NCBI RefSeq assembly: GCF_000473995.1
Contig: NC_022571.1
Location: 103,501-167,500, forward strand
Direction of reading: 5' to 3'
Origin: Clostridium saccharobutylicum DSM 13864
Lineage (GTDB): Bacteria; Bacillota; Clostridia; Clostridiales; Clostridiaceae
DNA: 64,000 nucleotides
A program made the translations under genes and the position numbers. Shown piece by piece: positions 1 through 9,708 of this stretch (the stretch's first letter is position 1; the number at the start of each line of letters is the position of its first letter). The notes under the pieces were generated by a model. It searched no databases, had not been told where the DNA came from, and saw only the letters and a program-made list of their open reading frames with translations.

Positions 1-1037
1 TAAGTGAGTTAGGCGTTGACCAGTTGGAAGTAGGAATTCCTACAATGGGCGGAGACGAAAAAGCTGCAATAAAAGAAATTGTAAAGAGAAATTTAAAGTC
101 TAGTATAATGGCATGGAATAGAGCTGTAATTGGAGACATAGAACAATCAATAGATTGTGGAGTTGATGCAGTAGCTATTTCAATATCAGTATCAGATATA
201 CACATTCAACACAAGCTAAAAACTTCTAGAGAATGGGTGCTAGAAAATATGATTAAGTCTGTGGAATTTGCTAAGAAAAATGGTCTTTATGTATCAGTTA
301 ATGGTGAGGATGCATCTAGAGCAGATAAAGAATTTTTAGTTAAGTTTATAAATGAGGCTAAAAAAGCAGGAGCAAATAGATTTAGATATTGTGATACAGT
401 AGGAATTATGGAGCCATTTAAGTTAAGAGATGATATTAAATACCTTTATGATAGTACTGGATTTGATATAGAAATGCATACACATAATGATTTTGGTATG
501 GCAACAGCTAATGCTGTAGCAGGAATTAAGGGTGGAGCATCACATGTTGGAGTAACTGTAAATGGTCTTGGAGAAAGAGCTGGTAATGCAGCTTTAGAAG
601 AAGTTGTAATGGCTCTAATGCTTGTTTATGGATATAAAGGTGAAAATATAAATACTCAAATGTTTAGAGAAGTATCAGAATATGTTTCAAGAGCATCAGG
701 TAGAGAACTTCCAATATGGAAAGCAATAGTTGGAACTAATATGTTTGCACATGAATCTGGAATTCATGCTGATGGAGCAATTAAAGATCCTAAAAATTAT
801 GAGGCTTTTGATCCAGCAATAGTTGGACTTGAAAGACAAATAGTTATAGGAAAGCATTCCGGAAGAGCAGCAATAATAAATAAATTTAGAGAATATAATA
901 TGGAACTTACAGATGATGAAGCAAAGGGAATATTGGAACTTGTAAGATCTACATCAGTTAGATTAAAAAGAACTTTATTTGATAAAGAAGTAGTTCAATT
1001 ATATAAGGAATATAAAAGAAGATTAAAGGAAAACTAA
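1..1037 (+). CDS. Citrate (Re)-/homocitrate synthase family protein, 5' end missing
   Basis: HMGL/DRE-TIM-type acyltransferase of the isopropylmalate/homocitrate synthase family, which condenses acetyl-CoA with a 2-oxoacid. The frame is open to the left edge and reads SELGVDQLEVGIP just before the first possible start (TTG at 24), so the true start lies outside the window. The metal-binding HTHND motif is at about 477-491, followed by the family's NGLGERAGNAALEE block and a HESGIHADG motif. Aconitase follows 85 bp downstream. In clostridia such as C. kluyveri and C. acetobutylicum, genes of this family next to aconitase encode Re-citrate synthase, so that is the favoured role; NifV-type homocitrate synthase is the alternative. 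The family call is sure, the substrate is inferred. Confidence 0.9.
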   Translation, partial: SELGVDQLEVGIPTMGGDEKAAIKEIVKRNLKSSIMAWNRAVIGDIEQSIDCGVDAVAISISVSDIHIQHKLKTSREWVLENMIKSVEFAKKNGLYVSVNGEDASRADKEFLVKFINEAKKAGANRFRYCDTVGIMEPFKLRDDIKYLYDSTGFDIEMHTHNDFGMATANAVAGIKGGASHVGVTVNGLGERAGNAALEEVVMALMLVYGYKGENINTQMFREVSEYVSRASGRELPIWKAIVGTNMFAHESGIHADGAIKDPKNYEAFDPAIVGLERQIVIGKHSGRAAIINKFREYNMELTDDEAKGILELVRSTSVRLKRTLFDKEVVQLYKEYKRRLKEN

Positions 1038-1122
1038 AAAAATATTAGAGAAAAGTAATTATAAAATTTAGATATAATAAGTTACAAATAGCAAAAATAA
1101 GCAGTAAGTAGGGGGAACAAAA

Positions 1123-3045
1123 ATGGGAGATAATTTAGTTTATAAAATTTTGAAGAGTCACATTGTTGAAGGTGAATTAAAGGCAGGAGAACCAATTGCT
1201 TTAAAAATTGATAAAACTTTAACTCAAGATTCAACAGGAACAATGGCATATCTTCAATTAGAAGCTATGGGAATAGATAGAGTAAAGACAAAGAAATCTG
1301 TAGCGTTTATAGATCATAATATGTTACAACAAGGTTTTGAAAATGCAGATGATCATAAGTTTATTCAAACTGTGGCATCTAAATACGGAGTGTATTTTTC
1401 AAAGCCAGGCAACGGAATATGCCATCAAATCTTTTTAGAAAGATTTTCAACACCAGGAGATACATTAATAGGATCTGATAGTCATACGCCAACAGCAGGT
1501 GGTGTTGGTATGCTTGCTATGGGTGCAGGTGGATTAGATGTTGCTCTAGCTATGGGTGGCGGAGCATATAATATAAATACTCCAAAGGTAGTTAAAATTG
1601 AACTTAAAGGTAAATTAAATAAGATGGTGGCGGCTAAAGATATTATTCTTGAGGTTTTAAGAGTATTAACTGTTAAAGGCGGAGTAGGCAAAGTATTTGA
1701 GTATGGTGGTGAAGGTGTTAAGACTCTTTCAGTACCAGAAAGAGCAACTATAACTAATATGGGAGCAGAACTTGGAGCTACAACTTCAATTTTCCCAAGT
1801 GATGAGAGAACATTAGAGTTCTTCAAAGCGCAAGGAAGAGAAGAAGACTGGATGGAATTTAAACCAGATGCAGATGCTGTATATGATGAAGTAGTAACAA
1901 TTAATTTAAATGAGTTAACTCCACTTACAGCTAAACCACACAGCCCAGATAATGTAGCTAAGGTTAGTGAAGTTGGTAAGATTAAAGTTGATCAAGTATT
2001 TATAGGAAGCTGCACTAATTCTTCTTATGAAGACTTAATGAAGGTTGCTAAGATATTAAAGGGTAATAAAGTACATCCAGATGTTAGTTTAGTAATCGGA
2101 CCTGGCTCAAGACAAGTTATGGAGATGATTGCTAGAAACGGTGCATTAGCAGATATAATTAGTGCGGGAGCAAGAATACTTGAAAATTCTTGTGGACCTT
2201 GTATTGGCATGGGGCAAGCACCTGGAACTAATGGAATTTCTCTTAGAACTGTAAATAGAAATTTTTATGGAAGAAGTGGAACTTTATCAGGACAAATATA
2301 TATTGTAAGTCCAGAAACAGCAGCAGTTTCGGCAATAAATGGAGTTTTAACTGATCCAACAGAAATGGATGTAGATATAACTGTAGAAATGCCTAAAGAA
2401 TTCTTAATTGATGATTCTATGATTTTAGAACCAGCACCAACTAATGCTGAAGTTGAAGTTGTTAGAGGCCCTAATATTAAGCCATTCCCAGTAAGTAAGC
2501 CATTAGGTGAAGAAGTTGATGGTAAAGTGTTAATAAAGGTTGAAGATAATATTACAACTGACCACATTATGCCTTCAAATTCAAAACTATTACCATTTAG
2601 ATCAAATATTCCTTATCTTGCAGAGTTCTGTTTTAATACAGTTGATACAGAATTCCCTAAGAGAGCAAAAGAATGTAATGGTGGATTTATAATTGCTGGA
2701 GGAAACTACGGACAGGGTTCAAGTAGAGAACATGCGGCTTTAGCACCACTATACTTAGGAGTTAAAGCTGTTATAGCTAAATCATTTGCTAGAATTCATA
2801 AGGCTAACTTAATAAATAATGGAATAATTCCAATGGAATTTAAGAATGAAGCTGATTATGATAATATTGAATTAGTAGATGATTTAAAAATAGAAAACAT
2901 TCAAAGTGCTTTAGAAGCAGGTGTTGTAACAGTTAAGAACTTAATTAAGAACACTGAATTTGAAGCAGTAGCTGATTTAACAGAAAAAGAAATTGCTGTT
3001 ATTAGAGCTGGTGGAAGATTAAATTATGTAAAAGTAAATAGTTAA
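1123..3045 (+). CDS. acn: Aconitate hydratase
   Basis: Interconverts citrate and isocitrate through a [4Fe-4S] cluster in the cytoplasm. The 640-residue length fits the shorter aconitase form of clostridia rather than the ~900-residue AcnA. Cluster ligands are visible as C297 (GSCTNSS) and C357/C360 (NSCGPCIGMG). The substrate-binding SSREHAA motif (R535) lies in the C-terminal swivel domain. The N-terminal GSDSHTPTAGG motif is intact. The start is supported by GTAGGGGG about 8 bases upstream. It follows the citrate/homocitrate synthase-family gene and probably forms an operon with it, giving the first steps to 2-oxoglutarate. No isocitrate dehydrogenase gene follows; the next gene, nrdG, lies beyond a terminator. 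Confidence 0.95.
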   Translation: MGDNLVYKILKSHIVEGELKAGEPIALKIDKTLTQDSTGTMAYLQLEAMGIDRVKTKKSVAFIDHNMLQQGFENADDHKFIQTVASKYGVYFSKPGNGICHQIFLERFSTPGDTLIGSDSHTPTAGGVGMLAMGAGGLDVALAMGGGAYNINTPKVVKIELKGKLNKMVAAKDIILEVLRVLTVKGGVGKVFEYGGEGVKTLSVPERATITNMGAELGATTSIFPSDERTLEFFKAQGREEDWMEFKPDADAVYDEVVTINLNELTPLTAKPHSPDNVAKVSEVGKIKVDQVFIGSCTNSSYEDLMKVAKILKGNKVHPDVSLVIGPGSRQVMEMIARNGALADIISAGARILENSCGPCIGMGQAPGTNGISLRTVNRNFYGRSGTLSGQIYIVSPETAAVSAINGVLTDPTEMDVDITVEMPKEFLIDDSMILEPAPTNAEVEVVRGPNIKPFPVSKPLGEEVDGKVLIKVEDNITTDHIMPSNSKLLPFRSNIPYLAEFCFNTVDTEFPKRAKECNGGFIIAGGNYGQGSSREHAALAPLYLGVKAVIAKSFARIHKANLINNGIIPMEFKNEADYDNIELVDDLKIENIQSALEAGVVTVKNLIKNTEFEAVADLTEKEIAVIRAGGRLNYVKVNS

Positions 3046-3073
3046 ATTAAAAGTAAATTATGCTTATTAGAAT

Positions 3074-3117
3074 AGAGTTCCTACATTATTATGAGATGTA
3101 GGAGCTCTGTTTATTTG
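3074..3117 (+). terminator. Rho-independent terminator after acn
   Basis: A 13-bp stem (3074-3086 with 3096-3108, one G-U pair) with a 9-base loop is followed by a T-rich stretch. Confidence 0.8.
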
Positions 3118-3220
3118 TGTGTATGTAATTTGTAAATATATTTATAGTTAAGTTATAATTAATAAGTAAAGGAATTTGTCAAATTTAAAAGATAAATTAG
3201 TCAGAAAGAAGTGTATTATT

Positions 3221-3730
3221 ATGGAAAAGACTATAAGACTATCTGGAATAGCTTATGAAAGTTTAGTTAATGGACCAGGAATGAGAAGAGTATTTTTTGC
3301 TCAAGGATGTAAACATAATTGTAAAGGCTGTTTCAATCCGGATACTCATGATTTTAATGGTGGAGAAGAAAGAAACATGGATGAATTAATAAAGGATACG
3401 TTAGATAATCAAATTTTAAGAGGAGTTACATTTAGTGGAGGAGATCCATGGGAACAGGCTGATAAATTTGCATATATGGCAAAGACATTTAAAGAAAATG
3501 GATTAAGTATTTGGAGCTATACAGGATACACATTTGAATATATTATTAAACATCAAAATGAATATAAGGGTTGGACAGATTTACTAAATAATATAGATGT
3601 ATTGGTAGATGGTAGATTTGAAGAAGAAAAAAAGAAAGATGGACTTAAATTTAAAGGATCAGAAAATCAAAGAATAATAGATGTTAAAGAAAGTTTAAAA
3701 TTAAGCAGTATAATTACAATAGAATATTAA
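3221..3730 (+). CDS. nrdG: Anaerobic ribonucleotide reductase activating protein
   Basis: Radical-SAM enzyme that makes the glycyl radical on NrdD, the anaerobic ribonucleoside-triphosphate reductase. The cluster motif CxxxCxxC is C30, C34, C37 (GCKHNCKGC) and the SAM-binding TFSGGDP motif follows. The 169-residue product starting at ATG 3221 matches the family's usual length and N-terminus. An in-frame TTG at 3176 would add 15 atypical residues and is rejected; a GAAAGAAG site precedes 3221. No nrdD gene is present in the window, so its partner must be encoded elsewhere or just outside. Confidence 0.92.
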   Translation: MEKTIRLSGIAYESLVNGPGMRRVFFAQGCKHNCKGCFNPDTHDFNGGEERNMDELIKDTLDNQILRGVTFSGGDPWEQADKFAYMAKTFKENGLSIWSYTGYTFEYIIKHQNEYKGWTDLLNNIDVLVDGRFEEEKKKDGLKFKGSENQRIIDVKESLKLSSIITIEY

Positions 3731-3783
3731 ATGTATATAAAAAGTTTATTATAAATGGATTTAATAATGTCAGGAGGAATTTT

Positions 3784-4659
3784 ATGATTTATTCTTTAGA
3801 AAATTCAATTATTAAAATTACAGCAAGTACTCATGGAGGAGAAATACATTCAATAACTAATAAAATTGATGGGACTGAATATTTATGGGATGGAAATCCT
3901 GAGTATTGGAAATATCATGCGCCTATATTGTTTCCTATAGTAGGAAAGGTTATAGACTCAAAATATAAAGTTGAAGGAAAAACATATGAATTACCACAGC
4001 ATGGATTAGCTAGAACTTCTGAATTTAAATTTATCTCGAAAACAGATAATGAAATAATTTTTGAACTGAATTTTTCGGAAGAATCTCTAAAAGTGTATCC
4101 ATATAAGTTTTCATTAAGATCAATTTATAAGTTGGAAAATAATACTGTTAAGGTGACATATAGTGTTAAAAATTTAGATAATAAAACAATATATTTTTCA
4201 ATAGGAACGCACCCGGCATTTATGTATCCTATTAATTCGACTGAAAAATTAGAAGATTATTATCTTGAGTTTAATGAAAAAGAGAGTAGTAATAGGAAGG
4301 TTCTTACGAAGGAAGGATATCTATCTTATAACGAAAAAGAATGCTTAAAGTCTACAAATACACTTATGCTATCAAAAGAGTTATTTATAGATGATGCATT
4401 GGTATTTGATAATTTAAAATCTAATAAAATAACAATAAAATCAGAGAAGAGCGATAAGTCATTAGCAGTTGAATTTGATGGTTTTCCTTATATGGGAATT
4501 TGGGCACCAAAGGATGGAGCACCATTTGTATGTATAGAACCTTGGTTTGGACACGCAGATTATGAAAATTATAATGGGGAGTTCAGTGAAAAAGAAGGCA
4601 TAATTTCATTAGATATAGGAAAAGAGTTTAGCTGCACGTACAAAGTTACTACATTTTAA
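3784..4659 (+). CDS. Aldose 1-epimerase family protein (LacX-like)
   Basis: Galactose-mutarotase-like beta-sandwich protein of 291 residues, closest in layout to LacX/YeaD-type hexose(-phosphate) mutarotases. Such proteins interconvert alpha and beta anomers of free or phosphorylated sugars. Two histidines in family positions are visible: H73 (PQHGLART) and H143 (IGTHPAF). A glutamate-bearing CIEPWFG segment near the C-terminus fits the catalytic base region. The start has a clear AGGAGGA site. It stands alone, and the window does not indicate its sugar substrate. Confidence 0.85.
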   Translation: MIYSLENSIIKITASTHGGEIHSITNKIDGTEYLWDGNPEYWKYHAPILFPIVGKVIDSKYKVEGKTYELPQHGLARTSEFKFISKTDNEIIFELNFSEESLKVYPYKFSLRSIYKLENNTVKVTYSVKNLDNKTIYFSIGTHPAFMYPINSTEKLEDYYLEFNEKESSNRKVLTKEGYLSYNEKECLKSTNTLMLSKELFIDDALVFDNLKSNKITIKSEKSDKSLAVEFDGFPYMGIWAPKDGAPFVCIEPWFGHADYENYNGEFSEKEGIISLDIGKEFSCTYKVTTF

Positions 4660-4841
4660 AAAAATCAAATTTAAATATGATTTCTAATAAATATAATTAT
4701 AATTTTTATTATATTTGAAATAATAAGTTTATAGATTTATCCACAAAAATATAAATTAATTTCATAAACATGTGGATTGTTTACAGTAGAATGTGGATAA
4801 AATATAATTCTTAATATATTAGAATATGGAGATGTTGAAAT

Positions 4842-5492
4842 TTGACTTTAGATAAGAAATTTTATAAGCAAGGGGCATTAACTTTAGCTAAGGAACTTCT
4901 AGGTAAAGTTGTTGTGAGAAGAATTGATGATGTGATTTTAAGAGGAAAGATTGTTGAAACAGAAGCTTACATTGGTGAAATTGATAAGGCATCTCACGCT
5001 TATAATGGGCGAAGAACAGAAAGAACAGAACCTTTATTTAGAGAAGGTGGTATTGCATATGTATATTTCATTTATGGAAAATACTATTGCTTTAACGTTA
5101 TAAGTGGTCTTGAAGATAAAGGTGAGGGAGTTTTAATACGGGCACTAGAGCCTTTAAATGAATTTGATTATCTTGCTGGAAAGAGATTTAATCAAAGTTA
5201 TAATGAATTATCAGAAGCTAAGAAAAAAGCAATTACAAATGGTCCTTCAAAATTATGTATGGCATTTTCTATAGATAAATCGGAGAATTATATAAAATTA
5301 TATGAAAAAGGTGATTTTTATATAGAGGATGGAGAAGAAGAAAAATTTGAAATAGTTGAAGCAAAGAGAATTGGAATTGATTATGCAGAAGAAGCTATAG
5401 ATTTTCCATGGAGATTTTATATAAAGGGCAATAAATATGTTTCTGTAAATAAACAATCTCTAATAGTTAATGAGACAGAAGTAAAAAAATAA
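4842..5492 (+). CDS. 3-methyladenine DNA glycosylase (AAG/MPG family)
   Basis: Monofunctional base-excision repair enzyme that removes alkylated and deaminated purines. The 216-residue product shows the family core: VETEAYIG at 38-45 with the catalytic Glu, then a [11 protein letters not shown] segment and [14 protein letters not shown], which line the DNA-binding face and nucleotide pocket. The start is TTG at 4842, preceded by TGGAG; no in-frame ATG exists nearby and the N-terminus matches relatives from this point. It is a single gene flanked by long intergenic stretches. Confidence 0.93.
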   Translation: MTLDKKFYKQGALTLAKELLGKVVVRRIDDVILRGKIVETEAYIGEIDKASHAYNGRRTERTEPLFREGGIAYVYFIYGKYYCFNVISGLEDKGEGVLIRALEPLNEFDYLAGKRFNQSYNELSEAKKKAITNGPSKLCMAFSIDKSENYIKLYEKGDFYIEDGEEEKFEIVEAKRIGIDYAEEAIDFPWRFYIKGNKYVSVNKQSLIVNETEVKK

Positions 5493-5696
5493 TAGAACAA
5501 GTGCGATTATATCATCAATTTAAGCTAATAGGTTTGTTAGGAGTATTGCATATTTGTCTCGTATAAAATAATCTTCATATCTTTGGGGTAGTATTTTCTT
5601 TTTGGTGCATAGTTAGAAAAAAGTACGAATCTTAATAAAGAATATTAAATTCATAACGATAAATTACCATGATAGTGAATATTTAGGAGAAGTTTC

Positions 5697-5905
5697 ATGG
5701 TGATAAAAATAATTAATGTTGATACTTATAGGTATCAATATAGGAAAAGAAAACCATATAATAATTTTAAACGTATAAAAAGAAAAGTTCATTATTTGTA
5801 GATATTCTTAATGATATAGAGAAACTTAAAGATGATGGTATTATAACAATTGACAATATTAATATCAAAATTGACCAAGCTATTAAATCACATTCAAAAA
5901 AATAA
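5697..5905 (+). pseudogene. Small degenerate or frameshifted gene, unknown function
   Basis: An ATG at 5697 with a good TAGGAGAAG site opens a 34-codon basic reading frame (MVIKIINVDTYRYQYRKRK...) that stops at 5801. From about 5783 a second frame reads on to a stop at 5905, with a normal-looking acidic/amphipathic sequence (VDILNDIEKLKDDGIITIDN...). One frameshift near 5783-5800, within or just after a run of A residues, would join them into a protein of about 69 residues, immediately before a strong terminator. I do not recognise the family. The rest of 5493-5696 shows no gene. Alternatively the first frame alone is a real 34-residue protein. Confidence 0.35.
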
Positions 5906-5910
5906 ATTGA

Positions 5911-5956
5911 AAAATACAGTAAGTAATTTCCTACAAGAAATTACTTACTGTATTTT
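5911..5956. terminator. Bidirectional terminator between the small gene and galE
   Basis: Perfect 20-bp stem (5911-5930 with 5937-5956) and 6-base loop, with A and T runs at its two ends, so it can stop transcription from both convergent sides. Confidence 0.88.
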
Positions 5957-5968
5957 TAATCCTATAAA

Positions 5969-6958
5969 TTATTTTTCATATCCGTTTTTATGACTTTGAT
6001 GCCATTTCCAAGCATCACTGATGATTCTATCAATGTTTGTTCTAGTTGGATTCCAGCCTAATATTTTTCTGGATTTTTCAGAAGAGGCAATTAAAGTACT
6101 AGGGTCACCAGCTCTTCTTTCACCGATTTTTTCTGGAATTGGAAGTTTAGTAACATTTCTTACAGCTTCAACTATTTCTTTTACTGAAAATCCTTGACTG
6201 CTTCCTAAATTAAAGACATTACTTTCTCCACCATTCATTAGGTATTTAAGAGCTAAAATATGAGCTTCAATTAAATCTTCTACATGAACATAGTCGCGTA
6301 TACATGTACCATCTTCAGTATCATAATCATCACCGTATATAGTTATAAACTCTCTTTTGCCTAATGCTACTTGAAGTACTATAGGGATAAGATGTGTTTC
6401 TGGATTATGATCTTCACCTATAGAGCCATCATCTTTTGCACCAGCAACATTGAAATAGCGAAGAGCTACATATTTCATACCATAAGCTTTATCGCACCAC
6501 TTCATCATTTTTTCCATAGCAAGTTTTGTTTCACCATAAGTATTTGTAGGACAAGTATCCATATCTTCTGTTATTGGAATCTGCTTTGGTTCACCATAAG
6601 TTGCAGCTGTTGATGAGAAAACAATATGTTTAACATTATTTTCGTTCATAACTTCTAATAATACTTGCATCCCATAAACATTATTATTGAAATACATAAG
6701 TGGTTTTTGCATAGATTCGCCAACTATTGAATTAGCTGCAAAGTGTATAACACCATCAAAGTTTTCTTTTTTAAATACATCAGTTAAGAATTCTTTGTCT
6801 CTAATATCACCTTTGTAAAACTTAGCCTTTTTGTTAATTGCATCTTCGTGACCAGTTTGTAAGTTATCAACAACAACTACATCATAATCATTGTCAACCA
6901 ATTGATTGACAGCATGAGAGCCTATATATCCAGCTCCACCTAAAACTAAAATACTCAT
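5969..6958 (-). CDS. galE: UDP-glucose 4-epimerase
   Basis: Short-chain dehydrogenase-fold enzyme converting UDP-glucose and UDP-galactose (or the GlcNAc pair) with bound NAD. The Rossmann motif GGAGYIG is at residues 7-13 and the catalytic pair is Y141/K145 (YGETK), with S115/S116 in the FSSTAATYG strand. Length 329 is typical. The start has a GGAGAT site. It is the last gene of a minus-strand block containing gtrA-, gtrB- and arnT-like genes, so it plausibly supplies a nucleotide sugar for cell-surface glycan work rather than only for galactose catabolism. Confidence 0.95.
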   Translation of the reverse strand: MSILVLGGAGYIGSHAVNQLVDNDYDVVVVDNLQTGHEDAINKKAKFYKGDIRDKEFLTDVFKKENFDGVIHFAANSIVGESMQKPLMYFNNNVYGMQVLLEVMNENNVKHIVFSSTAATYGEPKQIPITEDMDTCPTNTYGETKLAMEKMMKWCDKAYGMKYVALRYFNVAGAKDDGSIGEDHNPETHLIPIVLQVALGKREFITIYGDDYDTEDGTCIRDYVHVEDLIEAHILALKYLMNGGESNVFNLGSSQGFSVKEIVEAVRNVTKLPIPEKIGERRAGDPSTLIASSEKSRKILGWNPTRTNIDRIISDAWKWHQSHKNGYEK

Positions 6959-7017
6959 AAAAAAACCCCATCTCCAATTTATATTATTATATTAAGATAA
7001 TGAACAAAGTTATATTC

Positions 7018-7422
7018 TTAATTATCTTTTTTATTAAAAGCAAAAAATTTAAGCAATATAAATGTTACTGGAACTCCAATAACTGCAGCAAAAACATAAG
7101 CAATAAGTTTATCTAAGCCAATTATATTACAGACTATTACAACTACATACTGAATAATAAAATTTGGAATAGTTGATATTGAAAATTTTATAAGCTTATG
7201 AAAAGAGAGCTTTTCCTTAAATGTTATAAAGCTATTTAGTATGTATGATACAAATAATCCTGAAATATAACCTGGAAAAAATGCTAATGTTGCACTTAAA
7301 AAACTTGAATATATATACGAAAATATAGTTCCAGTGAAAGTATTTATAATTCCGATTATAATAAAGATAATAAATTGCTTTGAAAAAAATATATTTTTAA
7401 ATTTTTCAATAAAATCACTCAT
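7018..7422 (-). CDS. GtrA-family membrane protein
   Basis: Small polytopic protein with four hydrophobic segments and the GtrA/DPMS-like layout, thought to help flip or hold polyprenyl-phosphate-linked sugars made by a GtrB partner. The ATG at 7422 (MSDFIEKF..., 134 residues) is preferred over the upstream TTG at 7452, because AGGTG sits 7 bases before it and the extra 10 residues overlap the preceding gene. It lies directly downstream of a gtrB-like gene, the usual pairing, which suggests translational coupling. Confidence 0.85.
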   Translation of the reverse strand: MSDFIEKFKNIFFSKQFIIFIIIGIINTFTGTIFSYIYSSFLSATLAFFPGYISGLFVSYILNSFITFKEKLSFHKLIKFSISTIPNFIIQYVVVIVCNIIGLDKLIAYVFAAVIGVPVTFILLKFFAFNKKDN

Positions 7423-7432
7423 ATACAAGCAC

Positions 7433-8398
7433 CTATATATCCTTTTTATCAATATCGATTAATTTATCGGAAATAATAAATCTTGGTCTTTGTTTAGTTT
7501 CATTATACATCTTACCAATGTATTCGCCAATAACACCAAGACATAAAAGTTGAATTCCACCAAGCATCCAAATTGAAAGTGTTAAAGAAGTCCAACCAGT
7601 GACTGTGTTCCCAAAGAATTTAACTATAAGGGAATATATTAGTGCTATAATACTGATGAAAGATATAGTAAATCCAACACCTGTAATTATTCTTATTGGT
7701 TTTATACTTAATGAAGTAATCCCATCTAAAGCGAAAGCTATCATCTTCTTTAGCGGATACTTTGATTCACCAGCAAATCTTTCATGACGTTCATATTCAA
7801 CAATTGAGTATTTATAACCTATTAAAGGAACCATTCCTCTAAGAAATAGGTTAACCTCTCTAAATTGACTTAGGCCTTCTAAAGCACGTTTACTCATAAG
7901 ACGATAATCAGCATGATTATAAATCATGTCAACTCCAAGTTTACTCATTAAGTTGTAAAAAGCTAATGCAGTTGTTCGCTTAAAGAATGTATCAGTTTCT
8001 CTTGAAGATCTTACTCCATAGACAATATCACTTCCATTGTAGTATTGTTCTACAAATTTATCTATAACATCTACATCATCTTGTAAATCAGCATCTAAGG
8101 AAATGGTCATATCTGCAAAATCTTTAGCTGTCATAAGTCCAGCTAATAATGCATTTTGATGTCCTCTATTTCGTGATAAGTTAACTCCAGAAAATATAGA
8201 ATTTTCTTGGTGAAGTTCCTCTATAATGCTCCAAGTTTTATCCTTAGAACCATCATTAACGAAAAGTATTTTGCTGTTATCAGAAATAAACTCATTTTCA
8301 ATCATATTAGTGATTTTTTCTAATAATCTTTTAGCAGTTTCGTGTAAAACTTCTTCCTCATTATAGCAAGGAATTACAAGGTATAGTGTATCTTTCAT
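7433..8398 (-). CDS. GtrB-like polyprenyl-phosphate glycosyltransferase, copy 1
   Basis: GT2-family enzyme that moves a sugar from a nucleotide donor to undecaprenyl phosphate at the membrane. The N-terminal catalytic domain shows VIPCYNEE, VNDGSKDKT, RNRGHQNA and the D102-x-D104 metal site (SLDADLQDD). Two C-terminal membrane spans (about 230-260 and 270-295) anchor it, ending in GEYIGKMYNETKQRPRF. Length 321 is normal. It is followed by the GtrA gene. A paralogue of very high similarity is encoded at 8517-9491. The start has an AGGTGA site. Confidence 0.92.
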   Translation of the reverse strand: MKDTLYLVIPCYNEEEVLHETAKRLLEKITNMIENEFISDNSKILFVNDGSKDKTWSIIEELHQENSIFSGVNLSRNRGHQNALLAGLMTAKDFADMTISLDADLQDDVDVIDKFVEQYYNGSDIVYGVRSSRETDTFFKRTTALAFYNLMSKLGVDMIYNHADYRLMSKRALEGLSQFREVNLFLRGMVPLIGYKYSIVEYERHERFAGESKYPLKKMIAFALDGITSLSIKPIRIITGVGFTISFISIIALIYSLIVKFFGNTVTGWTSLTLSIWMLGGIQLLCLGVIGEYIGKMYNETKQRPRFIISDKLIDIDKKDI

Positions 8399-8516
8399 AA
8401 GAAATCACCTCCAATTGATTATTATATCAAATTTTTGACAAAGAGTACTAATATTATTTTTCATTAAGAATTTTTTATGCTTTTTACATATACTAATGAA
8501 TAAATGTATTAGTTTG

Positions 8517-9491
8517 TTAAATGCGATTGTTTTGAAGATGCATAACATCAATCAATTTTTCAGAAATAATAAATCTTGGTCTACGTTTAGTTTCATTATA
8601 CATTTTTCCAATATATTCGCCTATTACTCCAAGAGATAAAAGTTGAATTCCACCAATCATCCAAATTGAAAGTGTTAATGATGTCCAACCAGTTACAGTT
8701 TCACCAAATAATTTTACTATTATGCTATACAGCAAAGCTATAAGACTAAAGACAAATATGAAAAATCCAAGTCCGGTAATAATTCTTATAGGCTTTATAC
8801 TAAGAGATGTAATACCATCTAAAGCAAAAGCCAGCATTTTCTTTAATGGATATTTAGATTCACCAGCAAATCTTTCATGACGTTCGTATTCAACAATTGA
8901 GTGTTTATAGCCAATTAAAGGAACCATACCTCTAAGAAATAAATTAACTTCTTTAAATTGACTTAAACTTTCCAAAGCCTGTTTGCTCATAAGACGATAG
9001 TCAGCATGATTATAAACCATATCAACTCCAAGAGTATTCATTAATTTATAGAAAGCTAATGCAGTTGTTCTCTTAAAAAATGTATCTGTTTGTCTTGATG
9101 ATCTTACACCATAAACAATATCACTACCTTCATAATATTTCTCTACAAATTTATCTATAACATCTACATCATCTTGTAAGTCAGCATCTAGTGATATAAC
9201 AACATCTGCTAAATCCTTAGCAGTCATAAGTCCGGCAAGTAGTGCATTTTGATGTCCTCTATTTCTTGAAAGATTAATACCAGAAAATATATTATTTTGA
9301 TTGTGTAGTTCTTCTATTATGTTCCAGGTTTTATCCTTAGAACCATCATTAACAAAAAGTATTTTACTATCTGTAGAAATAATTTCATTTTCCATCATAG
9401 TGGTAATTTTTTTCGTTAACCTTTTTGCAGTTTCATGTAAAACTGCCTCTTCATTGTAACAAGGGATAACAAGATATAATGTATCATTCAT
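8517..9491 (-). CDS. GtrB-like polyprenyl-phosphate glycosyltransferase, copy 2
   Basis: Second GT2/GtrB-type enzyme with the same motifs as copy 1 (VIPCYNEE, VNDGSKDKT, SLDADLQDD, two C-terminal spans). The proteins are nearly identical over most of their length and differ mainly in the N-terminal helix, parts of the membrane spans and the tail, which here ends MHLQNNRI. The promoter-proximal sequence (CAATTGATT... and the AGGCGATTTT ribosome site) also resembles copy 1, so this is a tandem duplication including upstream DNA. A different donor sugar or simple dosage are both possible. Confidence 0.92.
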   Translation of the reverse strand: MNDTLYLVIPCYNEEAVLHETAKRLTKKITTMMENEIISTDSKILFVNDGSKDKTWNIIEELHNQNNIFSGINLSRNRGHQNALLAGLMTAKDLADVVISLDADLQDDVDVIDKFVEKYYEGSDIVYGVRSSRQTDTFFKRTTALAFYKLMNTLGVDMVYNHADYRLMSKQALESLSQFKEVNLFLRGMVPLIGYKHSIVEYERHERFAGESKYPLKKMLAFALDGITSLSIKPIRIITGLGFFIFVFSLIALLYSIIVKLFGETVTGWTSLTLSIWMIGGIQLLSLGVIGEYIGKMYNETKRRPRFIISEKLIDVMHLQNNRI

Positions 9492-9588
9492 AAAATCGCC
9501 TCCAATTGATTCCTATATCAAGTTTGTTAATAAGATATTTAAAAAATATATCTAATAAGTATATTAGTCTATTGTATATTTTAATTTA

Positions 9589-9616
9589 TCATAATGGCCA
9601 CTAATGACCATTATGA
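9589..9616. repeat. Inverted repeat between gtrB copy 2 and the ArnT-like gene
   Basis: TCATAATGGCCA is followed after 4 bases by TGACCATTATGA, a 12-bp arm with one mismatch. There is no T-run on the minus strand, so it is a weak terminator candidate or an operator. Confidence 0.4.
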
Positions 9617-9708
9617 TGTAAATATTAATTATCATCGAAAACAAGATAGTTAGCTTATATTAATTTGTTATTTTTTTACATACTTAAAATTCTAAAACTA
9701 ATTTATAT

